Below are positions 8,255 through 14,813 of a stretch of 14,813 bases of DNA, in pieces. Source of the DNA: Actinomycetes bacterium (GTDB lineage: Bacteria; Actinomycetota; Actinomycetes; Actinomycetales; Cellulomonadaceae); NCBI GenBank assembly GCA_023401045.1, contig JAEXEM010000145.1:1-14813 (forward strand). Reading direction: 5' to 3'. The notes beneath the pieces were generated by a model. The model was not told the DNA's origin. It worked only from the letters and a program-made list of their open reading frames with translations, and did no database searches. Within the stretch, counting starts at the first letter, position 1; each line of letters starts with the position of its first letter. The position numbers and the translations under genes were made by a program.

Positions 8255-8935
8255 GTGCACCTGTCCCGCATCCAGCTCAACCCGCGGCGACGTGACGCCC
8301 GGCATCTGCTCGCCAGCCCGCAACGCCTGCACGCCGCTGTCCTGGCGTCGTTCCCGGACCCGCCGACGGGTGACACGGCCGGCGACGCCCGCGTGCTGTG
8401 GCGTCTCGACACCGAGGCGGACGGGCGCGTCCTGCTGTACGTCGTCAGCCCCGACCGGCCCGACTTCGCGCACCTCGCGGAGCAGGCAGGGTGGCCGTCC
8501 ACCGAGCGCGGGGTCACCAAGGACTACGACGCCTTCCTGGGACGCCTCGCCGCGGGCCAGCGGTGGGCGTTCCGCCTCACCGCGAACCCCACGCAGTACG
8601 TCCGCCCCGAGAGCGGTGGCCGCGCCAAGCGGGTGGCGCACGTGTCCGTCCCGTACCAGGAGAAGTGGCTGACCGAGCGGGCCGAACCTGCCGGGTTCCG
8701 GATCGCACGCACCACGATCGGTGAGAGCGAGTCCGCGGTCCTCACCGTCACGCGCCGGTCGACCCAGCAGTTCAGCCGGCGCGGCACGTCCCGTCCCGTC
8801 ACGCTGGCGGTCGCGCAGTTCGACGGTGTGCTCGACGTGCTCGACGCCGACGCGCTGCGCCGCACCCTCGTCAGCGGCATCGGACCGGCCAAGGCGTACG
8901 GCTGCGGCCTGCTCACGCTGGCACCGGCGTCATGA
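8255..8935 (+). CDS. cas6e: CRISPR RNA endoribonuclease Cas6e (Cse3, CasE)
   Basis: A 226-aa double-ferredoxin-fold ribonuclease that cuts pre-crRNA at the 3' base of the repeat hairpin and stays bound to it as a Cascade subunit. The N-terminus (MHLSRIQLNPRRR when the start codon is read as Met) is typical. His26, in SPQRLHAAVLASFP, sits where the general-base histidine of Thermus Cse3 (His26) is found. The C-terminal glycine-rich loop GIGPAKAYGCGLL (208-220) matches the family signature. NPTQYVRPES followed by RAKRVAHV (about 111-130) is a basic segment suited to RNA contact. The GTG at 8255, one base after the cas5e stop, with GAGG at 8242-8245, gives the expected N-terminus. The matching substrate, a repeat with a CCCCG/CGGGG stem, lies 2 kb downstream. 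Confidence 0.95.
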   Translation: MHLSRIQLNPRRRDARHLLASPQRLHAAVLASFPDPPTGDTAGDARVLWRLDTEADGRVLLYVVSPDRPDFAHLAEQAGWPSTERGVTKDYDAFLGRLAAGQRWAFRLTANPTQYVRPESGGRAKRVAHVSVPYQEKWLTERAEPAGFRIARTTIGESESAVLTVTRRSTQQFSRRGTSRPVTLAVAQFDGVLDVLDADALRRTLVSGIGPAKAYGCGLLTLAPAS

Positions 8936-8936
8936 C

Positions 8937-9887
8937 ATGGAGAAGATCCCCGGGGTCCGGCCGCCTGCCCTCTCGGAGCTGACCCGCGCACAGGACCGGT
9001 TGACGTTCCTGTACCTCGAACGATCAGTGGTCCACCGGGAGTCCAACGCGATCACGGCCACGGACGAGCGCGGGACGGTGCACATCCCCGCCGCCTCGCT
9101 CGGCGCGCTGCTCCTGGGCCCCGGGACGACCGTCAGCCACGCGGCGATGACGCTCCTGGCCGAGTCCGGCTCCACGGCGGTGTGGGTCGGCGAGCACGCC
9201 GTGCGGTACTACGCCCACGGCCGCTCGCTGGCCAGGTCGTCACGCCTGCTCCTGGCCCAGGCCGAGCTGGTGACGAACCGCTCGTCGCGGCTGCGCGTGG
9301 CCCGCGAGATGTACGCCATGCGCTTCCCGGGCGAGGACACGTCCGGGCTCACGATGCAGCAGCTGCGCGGCCGCGAGGGCGCCCGGGTCCGCCGGTGCTA
9401 CCGCGACCAGGCCGAGATGCACGGAGTCGCGTGGGAGAAACGCCGGTACGACCCCGACGACTTCAGCTCCGGTGACCCGATCAACCAGGCGCTCTCCGCC
9501 GCAACCACCGCGCTCTACGGCGTCGTCCACGCGGTGGTCGTCGCACTCGGGTGCTCGCCCGGGCTGGGCTTCGTCCACACCGGCCACGTGAGGTCGTTCG
9601 TCTTCGACATCGCCGACCTGTACAAGGCCGACTACGCGATCCCCTGCGCGTTCGAGACAGCCGCTGCGGGATACGCCGACGTGGGCGCCGAGACCCGTCG
9701 CGCGATGCGTGAGAGGTTCCGCGACGGCAGGCTGCTCGAACGCTGCAGCGGTGACATCCACCGGCTGCTGCTGTCCTCCCCCTCGGAGCAGGACGACGCC
9801 GCCGACGGTGACGTCGTCCGCCTCTGGGACGGTGGGACACGCACCGTGGCCGGAGGCACGTCCTGGGACGGCGAGGTCGACTGGTGA
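8937..9887 (+). CDS. cas1: CRISPR integrase Cas1 (type I-E)
   Basis: A 316-aa metal-dependent integrase that, with Cas2, inserts new spacers at the leader end of the array. The conserved catalytic set is present: Glu147 in LRGREGARVRRCY, His214 in GFVHTGHVRSF, and Asp224 and Asp227 in FVFDIADLYK. The offset of six from the E. coli residues Glu141, His208, Asp218 and Asp221 is constant, which supports the assignment. The N-terminal beta domain, about 1-90, and the helical catalytic domain are both full length. The acidic tail after about 280 is typically variable. The ATG at 8937 follows the cas6e stop by a single base; no ribosome binding site is evident, so it probably relies on coupling. 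There is no cas4 next to it, as usual for I-E. Confidence 0.97.
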   Translation: MEKIPGVRPPALSELTRAQDRLTFLYLERSVVHRESNAITATDERGTVHIPAASLGALLLGPGTTVSHAAMTLLAESGSTAVWVGEHAVRYYAHGRSLARSSRLLLAQAELVTNRSSRLRVAREMYAMRFPGEDTSGLTMQQLRGREGARVRRCYRDQAEMHGVAWEKRRYDPDDFSSGDPINQALSAATTALYGVVHAVVVALGCSPGLGFVHTGHVRSFVFDIADLYKADYAIPCAFETAAAGYADVGAETRRAMRERFRDGRLLERCSGDIHRLLLSSPSEQDDAADGDVVRLWDGGTRTVAGGTSWDGEVDW

Positions 9888-10228
9888 TCGTGCTCGTGCT
9901 CACCGCGTGCCCCGAAGGGCTGCGCGGCCACCTCACCCGGTGGTTGATGGAGGTGTCCGCCGGCGTGTTCGTGGGGCATGCGTCGACCCGAGTGCAGGAC
10001 GAGATCTGGGGACGGACCGTCGAGCTCATCGGCCGGGGGCGTGCGCTCATGGTCGTGTCCGCTGCGACAGAGCAGCGCTTCGCGGTCAGGAGCCACGGCC
10101 ATCACTGGACGCCGGAGGACGTCGAAGGGCTGACACTCATGAGGCGACCCGCCGACGCGGCCGCAACCGCTGCCGAACCACGGGGATGGAGCGTTGCCTC
10201 ACGGCGGGCCCGGACAAGACGAAAGTGA
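9884..10228 (+). CDS. cas2: CRISPR adaptation protein Cas2 (type I-E, Cas2e)
   Basis: A 114-aa ferredoxin-like protein that forms the central dimer of the Cas1-Cas2 integration complex. The core, about residues 1-87, matches the Cas2e pattern: MIVLVLTACPEGLRGHL, then WLMEVSAGVFVG (19-30) and a WGRTVELI helix (42-49). After the core comes a low-complexity linker and a strongly basic end (SRRARTRRK) that could contact DNA. The GTG start at 9884 overlaps the cas1 stop by four bases, with GAGG at 9873-9876. The stop lies only 44 bp before the first CRISPR repeat, so DNA acting as the leader may extend into the 3' end of this gene. Confidence 0.95.
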   Translation: MIVLVLTACPEGLRGHLTRWLMEVSAGVFVGHASTRVQDEIWGRTVELIGRGRALMVVSAATEQRFAVRSHGHHWTPEDVEGLTLMRRPADAAATAAEPRGWSVASRRARTRRK

Positions 10229-10272
10229 AGAGGATGCTCGTTGCGCAGGGATAACGGTGCAGGTCAAGATGT
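10229..10272 (+). promoter_or_regulatory. CRISPR leader (unusually short)
   Basis: This is all the non-coding DNA between the cas2 stop and repeat 1. It should hold the signals that direct Cas1-Cas2 to the first repeat and perhaps a promoter. A possible promoter is TTGCGC (10241-10246) and CAAGAT (10265-10270) 18 bp apart; both match poorly and transcription would begin inside repeat 1. The stretch is not AT-rich. It is assigned as leader from its position next to cas1-cas2 and because repeats degenerate only at the opposite end. Confidence 0.6.
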
Positions 10273-13200
10273 GTCGACTCCCCGCGTGCGGGGATGAGCC
10301 CCCGCGGAGAGTGTCGTCGGCCATCAGGTCACCGTCGACTCCCCGCGTGCGGGGATGAGCCCGGACAGATCCCGGACTCTCAGTTGGCGACGATGTCGAC
10401 TCCCCGCGTGCGGGGATGAGCCCAGCGGGCGACCGTTGTTGTCGACGGCCGACAGGTCGACTCCCCGCGTGCGGGGATGAGCCCGGACGAGCAGACGTCG
10501 GCGATCCGCAAGCTTGGTCGACTCCCCGCGTGCGGGGATGAGCCCCGAGACCCTGCACGAGCCGGTTCCCGAAGAACGTCGACTCCCCGCGTGCGGGGAT
10601 GAGCCGGCGTCGCCCGGGTTCACCGCCGTCTTGGTGAGGTCGACTCCCCGCGTGCGGGGATGAGCCGCCGCACGCGGGGGTCCTTGATGTGCTCACCGCG
10701 TCGACTCCCCGCGTGCGGGGATGAGCCCGCGAACGCCGTGGTCACCGCGTTGACGATGTTGTCGACTCCCCGCGTGCGGGGATGAGCCCCAGGCGACGAC
10801 CTCGAGCCGCCGCGGTTCGCGGTCGACTCCCCGCGTGCGGGGATGAGCCTAGGGGCCGCGCTCGTCGTGGCCATCGTGGGAGGTCGACTCCCCGCGTGCG
10901 GGGATGAGCCGTGGCCCGAGGCGATGTGGCTCAAGTCCGCCGTGTCGACTCCCCGCGTGCGGGGATGAGCCGCGAACCCGGGTCATGCGCCGCAGCCGAG
11001 AACGGTCGACTCCCCGCGTGCGGGGATGAGCCCCGTACGGGTCGAGGACCACCGCACCTGGCTGCGTCGACTCCCCGCGTGCGGGGATGAGCCCGACCCG
11101 CCGAGACGCTCGATGTCGCCCATGAGGTCGACTCCCCGCGTGCGGGGATGAGCCCGCCTCGGGCACCGAGCTGTCCGGCGGGTCCTAGTCGACTCCCCGC
11201 GTGCGGGGATGAGCCTCCAGTGGCTGACCGCAGTCGGGAGCCTGGCAGGTCGACTCCCCGCGTGCGGGGATGAGCCCGCGCGCCGAGGCGTGCAGGTCGC
11301 GCAGGTCGGGTCGACTCCCCGCGTGCGGGGATGAGCCCCCGCCGGCTGAGGGTGCGTACCGCGCCGATGAGTCGACTCCCCGCGTGCGGGGATGAGCCCA
11401 CCGTCGCCGACTGGTCCGACGGCGCGGTGTTGTCGACTCCCCGCGTGCGGGGATGAGCCCCGAGCCCGCTCCTGCACCACCGTCGCAGGCACGTCGACTC
11501 CCCGCGTGCGGGGATGAGCCCGCGCAGTTAAAGGCGCTCGGGAACGGGATCGTGTCGACTCCCCGCGTGCGGGGATGAGCCCCGTCGGCGTGGGCTCGAG
11601 TGCGTCCTGGGCGTGTCGACTCCCCGCGTGCGGGGATGAGCCGTAGTAGATGTTCGCCAGCGCGCCACCCGCACGGTCGACTCCCCGCGTGCGGGGATGA
11701 GCCCGTGCTGATCGGCTTGAGCGGGTCGGCGTCCGCGTCGACTCCCCGCGTGCGGGGATGAGCCGAAACCCTTGCCCCGACCACGCCCCATGTCCACGTC
11801 GACTCCCCGCGTGCGGGGATGAGCCCGGGCACAGCGCCATCGCCCCCGCGAGCAACGTGTCGACTCCCCGCGTGCGGGGATGAGCCTGCGGCCTGCGCCT
11901 CGCGGAGTTCTGTGATGGTGTCGACTCCCCGCGTGCGGGGATGAGCCCCGCTCCATCACACACCCGGAGGTGTGCAAGTGGTCGACTCCCCGCGTGCGGG
12001 GATGAGCCCATGGCGAGCAGCTTGGCGTCGTCGCCGCGTGAGTCGACTCCCCGCGTGCGGGGATGAGCCCTGCTCGACGCGCTTCTCGAGACGAGCGCCA
12101 CGGTCGACTCCCCGCGTGCGGGGATGAGCCCTCCTTCGGGGCAATCGGGTGGAGGGTGGTGGTGTCGACTCCCCGCGTGCGGGGATGAGCCCCCGACGAC
12201 GAGCGCCAGGCACACACCGGTCACGTCGACTCCCCGCGTGCGGGGATGAGCCCTTCGGGCCCAAGGACACGATCACGGCCAACATGTCGACTCCCCGCGT
12301 GCGGGGATGAGCCCTGGTGGGGCCGGGTTGCGCAGATGTTCTCCGGGTCGACTCCCCGCGTGCGGGGATGAGCCGTCGAATGCGGTGGCGTGGCTCGAGT
12401 GGTCTGCGTCGACTCCCCGCGTGCGGGGATGAGCCGATCGGCCCGGTGACGGTGGGCGGGAGGAGCGTGTCGACTCCCCGCGTGCGGGGATGAGCCCATC
12501 GGCCACACCTCGCTCGAGGACATCTTCTCGTCGACTCCCCGCGTGCGGGGATGAGCCGTGGTCGCTGGTGTTCGTCCAGCTCGTGCCGATGTCGACTCCC
12601 CGCGTGCGGGGATGAGCCCGCCGCCCAGACCCGGGTCCTCGCGCCGGCGCTGTCGACTCCCCGCGTGCGGGGATGAGCCCGCCGCGACGGTCGTTCGGCA
12701 GATGCGCGCCGAGTCGACTCCCCGCGTGCGGGGATGAGCCGGCGATGACGTTTCGGACGCGGCCCGAGGCGTAGTCGACTCCCCGCGTGCGGGGATGAGC
12801 CCGCGCAAGACGGTGGGCGACGCGGACGAGCGGCGTCGACTCCCCGCGTGCGGGGATGAGCCCTCGAACGACAGCGGCACGCTCACGAGCCGCTTGTCGA
12901 CTCCCCGCGTGCGGGGATGAGCCCGGGGCGTCGAATGCCTTGCCGCGACGACGGATGTCGACTCCCCGCGTGCGGGGATGAGCCCGAAGCGCGGAGGCCG
13001 CTGACTCGGCACCCGGGGTCGACTCCCCGCGTGCGGGGATGAGCCCGGGCAGACCTGGTGGCGAGTCCCCGGCTACCCGTCGACTCCCCGCGTGCGGGGA
13101 TGAGCCCGACACCGCCCCGAGCGCGCCGACGAGCGCGACGTCGACTCCCCGCGTGCGGGGATGAGCCCGACTTCGTGAAGGAGCTGTCCCGCTGGGTCGG

Positions 13201-13749
13201 GTCGACTCCCCGCGTGCGGGGATGAGCCCGCGGCCGTCGCCGGCCCCGGCGGCATCGTGCGGTCGACTCCCCGCGTGCGGGGATGAGCCCCGGCCCTGGT
13301 TGTTGTTCAGGCCGTAGATCTTGTCGACTCCCCGCGTGCGGGGATGAGCCCGTCGGGTGGACGCCGTCGGGTCCGATCTCGAAGTCGACTCCCCGCGTGC
13401 GGGGATGAGCCGCGGGGCCCGGGTCACCCCGCAGATCGGCGAACGTCGACTCCCCGCGTGCGGGGATGAGCCCGCGTGCAGCGGGATGCCGCGCGGTCCG
13501 CAGTAGTCGACTCCCCGCGTGCGGGGATGAGCCCGCCTGCCTTGCTGCCCTCCCTCGCTCAAGCTCGTCGACTCCCCGCGTGCGGGGATGAGCCCGCTTC
13601 CCACAGGCCCAGCATCGCGGCCTGCAGGTCGACTCCCCGCGTGCGGGGATGAGCCGGCCGCCGCCCTCCTCCGCAAGGGCCAGCACGTGTCGACTCCCCG
13701 CGTGCGGGGATGAGCCGCCGCTCCGTGCCCTCGGTCGTGGGGTCGATCG

Positions 13750-13777
13750 GTCGAGTCGCCGCGTGCGGGGATGAGCC
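13750..13777 (+). repeat. Degenerate CRISPR repeat 58
   Basis: This repeat differs from the consensus at position 6 (C to G) and position 9 (C to G). Position 9 is in the 5' arm of the hairpin, so one C-G pair becomes G-G. Cas6e processing here may be weaker. Confidence 0.95.
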
Positions 13778-13810
13778 GTCACCACGGGCGGGGCGCGTCG
13801 CCTCCGCCTC

Positions 13811-13838
13811 GTCGACTCCCCGCGTGCGGGGATAAGCC
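13811..13838 (+). repeat. Degenerate CRISPR repeat 59
   Basis: There is one change, at position 24 (G to A), so the crRNA handle would begin AUAAGCC instead of AUGAGCC. The hairpin is intact. Confidence 0.95.
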
Positions 13839-13871
13839 GCCGAGGCCGGCGAAGCCACGGAGGCCGAGCCA

Positions 13872-13899
13872 GTCGACTCCCCGCGTTGGGGGATGAGCC
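13872..13899 (+). repeat. Terminal degenerate CRISPR repeat 60
   Basis: Positions 16 (G to T) and 17 (C to G) are changed. Position 17 closes the loop-side C-G/G-C pair of the stem, so the hairpin is shortened by one pair. It is the last clear repeat; no full repeat follows at the next 61-nt step. Confidence 0.95.
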
Positions 13900-14032
13900 C
13901 CGGTAGTAGCAGAGGCCACGCGACCTCTCGGCGCTGCGTCTCCCGGGCGGGGACGAGCGTCGCACTCCGCGCGTCGAACGCGTCACGTCGTCCCGTGAGG
14001 TGCGACCGTTCCGTCGCGAGCAACGTCTCCCG
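13900..14032. other. CRISPR trailer / intergenic region
   Basis: This is 133 bp between the last repeat and the convergent deacetylase stop. A possible relic repeat lies at 13932-13959: its 3' half, CGGGGACGAGCG, matches the repeat end at 10 of 12 positions, and about 17 of 28 match overall. It is 60 rather than 61 nt after repeat 60. I see no convincing rho-independent terminator for either flanking transcript. Confidence 0.4.
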
Positions 14033-14647
14033 CTACCGCGGCACCCCGAACACCCACCCCCGCTCCCGCATGAGCGGGATGAACCGCGCGACGGCCTCGA
14101 CGGTCTGGCTGCGGTCGCCGCCGCCGTCGTGCAGGAGGATGACGCCGCCGGGCATGACGCCCTCCATCCGGCGCACGAGCTCGTCGGTGCCCGGGGGCTC
14201 CCAGTCCCACACCGCGAGCTGCCAGCCGAGGGGGCGCATGCCGAGCTCCCCGGCGACGGGGATGGCGCGGCCCCAGTGCCCGTAGGGCGCGCGGAAGAAC
14301 GGCACCTGCGCGCCGGGCACGGCCTCCTCGATCGCGGCGAGGGTGCGCTCGAGGTCGAGGCGGACGGCCTGCGGCTCCCACTCCTCGAGGTCGTCGTGAC
14401 GGTACGAGTGGTTGCCGAGCACGTGCCCGTCGGCGACGATCCGGCGCACGATCTGCGGGTGCGCGGCGACCTGGGCGCCGACGAGGCAGAACACCGCCGG
14501 CACCTGCTCGCGTGCGAGCAGGTCGAGCAGCGCCTCGGTGTCCGGCGGGTTGGGCCCGTCGTCGAAGGTGAGGACGACGGTGCGGGTGCCGGGTGCGGCG
14601 TCGACGACCTCGATGACGTCGTTGCGGCCCAGGGGCGCGGTGCTCAT
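14033..14647 (-). CDS. NodB-family polysaccharide deacetylase
   Basis: A 204-aa carbohydrate esterase family 4 type protein, expected to remove N- or O-acetyl groups from a glycan such as peptidoglycan or chitin oligomers. All five NodB motifs are visible: TFDDGP (27-32; Asp29 catalytic base, Asp30 metal ligand), HSYRH (80-84; two metal histidines), RAPYG (119-123), the WDWEPPGT region (147-154) and LLHDGGG (171-177; His173 catalytic acid). The protein is almost only the catalytic domain. No signal peptide or membrane segment precedes it from the ATG at 14647, which is unusual for an enzyme acting on cell-wall glycan. The frame continues upstream to 14803, but that extension is Arg-rich and looks non-coding. 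It is convergent with the CRISPR locus, with no evident link to it. The substrate is unknown. Confidence 0.92.
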   Translation of the reverse strand: MSTAPLGRNDVIEVVDAAPGTRTVVLTFDDGPNPPDTEALLDLLAREQVPAVFCLVGAQVAAHPQIVRRIVADGHVLGNHSYRHDDLEEWEPQAVRLDLERTLAAIEEAVPGAQVPFFRAPYGHWGRAIPVAGELGMRPLGWQLAVWDWEPPGTDELVRRMEGVMPGGVILLHDGGGDRSQTVEAVARFIPLMRERGWVFGVPR

Positions 14648-14736
14648 GACGGCATGATGCCGCGCCGCGCGCCGCGTCACACGGGACCGGGACCGGTGTC
14701 GCGCCGTCCGCCCCGCCGGGGGCTCGGCCCGTCCGC
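14648..14736. other. Short intergenic region
   Basis: This 89-bp GC-rich gap lies between the deacetylase start and the stop of the next minus-strand gene. CCCCGCCGGGGG at about 14711-14722 could form a small hairpin. No clear promoter or ribosome binding site was recognised. Confidence 0.35.
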
Positions 14737-14813
14737 TCAGAGCACCCGGGCGAGCCCGTCGAGCGCGGCGACCGGGTCCGGCCCGGACGGGAAGAGCACG
14801 CACGTCGTCGCAC
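14737..14813 (-). CDS. C-terminal fragment of an unidentified protein
   Basis: A minus-strand frame enters from the window edge and stops at TGA (14737-14739). The 24 complete codons read as a plausible C-terminus, including CVLFPSGPDPVAALDGL and ending RVL. Codons are GC-rich at the third position, as in neighbouring genes. It is too short to assign a family, and a chance open frame is possible. If real, it lies upstream of the deacetylase on the same strand, 89 bp away, and could share its transcript. Confidence 0.4.
   Translation of the reverse strand, partial: ATTCVLFPSGPDPVAALDGLARVL

Larger units (their letters stand above)
10273..13899 (+). CRISPR. Type I-E CRISPR array, 60 repeats and 59 spacers
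   Basis: The invariant repeat is 28 nt: it opens GTCGACT, continues with a hairpin CCCCG-CGTG-CGGGG, and closes ATGAGCC. Adding the variable following base gives the usual 29-nt I-E repeat. Every repeat I located starts exactly 61 nt after the previous one, from 10273 to 13872, so every spacer is 32 nt plus that base. Repeats 1-57 show no substitution; 58, 59 and 60 carry two, one and two. Cleavage at the hairpin base would yield a 61-nt crRNA: 8-nt handle AUGAGCCN, 32-nt guide and a 21-nt 3' piece with the hairpin. No two spacers are the same by eye. Orientation (leader at the cas2 side, transcribed on the plus strand) follows from the cas2-proximal position, the degenerate far end and the ATGAGCC 3' end typical of I-E repeats. 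Confidence 0.99.

Noticed and set aside
1204..10228. Extra defence genes (Cas4, toxin-antitoxin, anti-CRISPR, transposon proteins) nested in the cas block
   Set aside because: All eight I-E genes are accounted for with gaps of at most 48 bp. No additional frame has a recognisable domain and its own ribosome binding site.
10229..10272. Small gene between cas2 and the array
   Set aside because: The stretch is only 44 bp, with no start codon leading into a credible frame. It fits a short leader.
10273..13899. A second array or a new system within the repeats
   Set aside because: Repeat phase and sequence are continuous from first to last. There is no insertion sequence, gene or change of repeat type inside.
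10199..14023. Long minus-strand open frames (up to 467 codons) with repeating GSSPHAGSR, LIPARGEST and AHPRTRGVD
   Set aside because: These are translations of the CRISPR repeat in its three antisense frames. The 61-nt period shifts frame by one each unit, so the three peptides rotate. The repeat has no antisense stop in any frame, which keeps the frame open; this is not a real repeat protein.
14648..14803. N-terminal extension of the deacetylase to 14803
   Set aside because: The 52 added residues are almost all Arg, Ala, Gly, Pro and His, and the segment overlaps a more plausible C-terminal coding end in another frame.

Overview
The window is very GC-rich (roughly 70% or more by eye) with dense, overlapping genes and strong G/C third-codon bias. 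It reads as chromosomal DNA of a high-GC actinomycete. Cellulomonadaceae or related Micrococcales are my guess from protein style; this is inference, not a database result. Its core is a complete, apparently intact type I-E CRISPR-Cas locus with a long array.

Layout. (1) 18-977, minus strand: a 319-aa NAD(P)-binding epimerase/reductase of the extended SDR type. (2) 978-1203: a divergent intergenic region with inverted repeats and the probable start region of the cas operon. (3) 1204-10228, plus strand: cas3, cse1 (cas8e), cse2 (cas11), cas7e, cas5e, cas6e, cas1 and cas2. After a 48-bp cas3-cse1 gap, the junctions overlap by 1-4 bases or are 1 bp apart, as in one translationally coupled operon. 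(4) 10229-10272: a very short leader. (5) 10273-13899: a CRISPR array of 60 repeats and 59 spacers on an exact 61-nt period. Repeats 1-57 show no substitution; 58-60 are degenerate, placing the old end distal to cas2. (6) 13900-14032: trailer, with a possible relic repeat. (7) 14033-14647, minus strand: a compact NodB-type polysaccharide deacetylase. (8) 14737-14813, minus strand: the C-terminal end of an unidentified gene running off the window.

How it works together. Cas1-Cas2 insert new spacers at the cas2-proximal end. The array transcript is cut by Cas6e at the base of the repeat hairpin, giving predicted 61-nt crRNAs (8-nt handle, 32-nt guide, 21-nt 3' hairpin). Cse1, Cse2, Cas7e, Cas5e and Cas6e form Cascade around the crRNA, and the HD-helicase Cas3 degrades targeted DNA. 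The known catalytic motifs I looked for in Cas3, Cas1 and Cas6e are present, and no gene is visibly broken.

I found no new defence system beside the I-E locus. The most informative unusual signal is in the array. The base after each 28-nt invariant repeat varies (C in 42, G in 15, T in 3, A in none of 60), as expected if it is the PAM-derived base carried in with each spacer. The very short leader and the exact ruler-like spacing are also notable.
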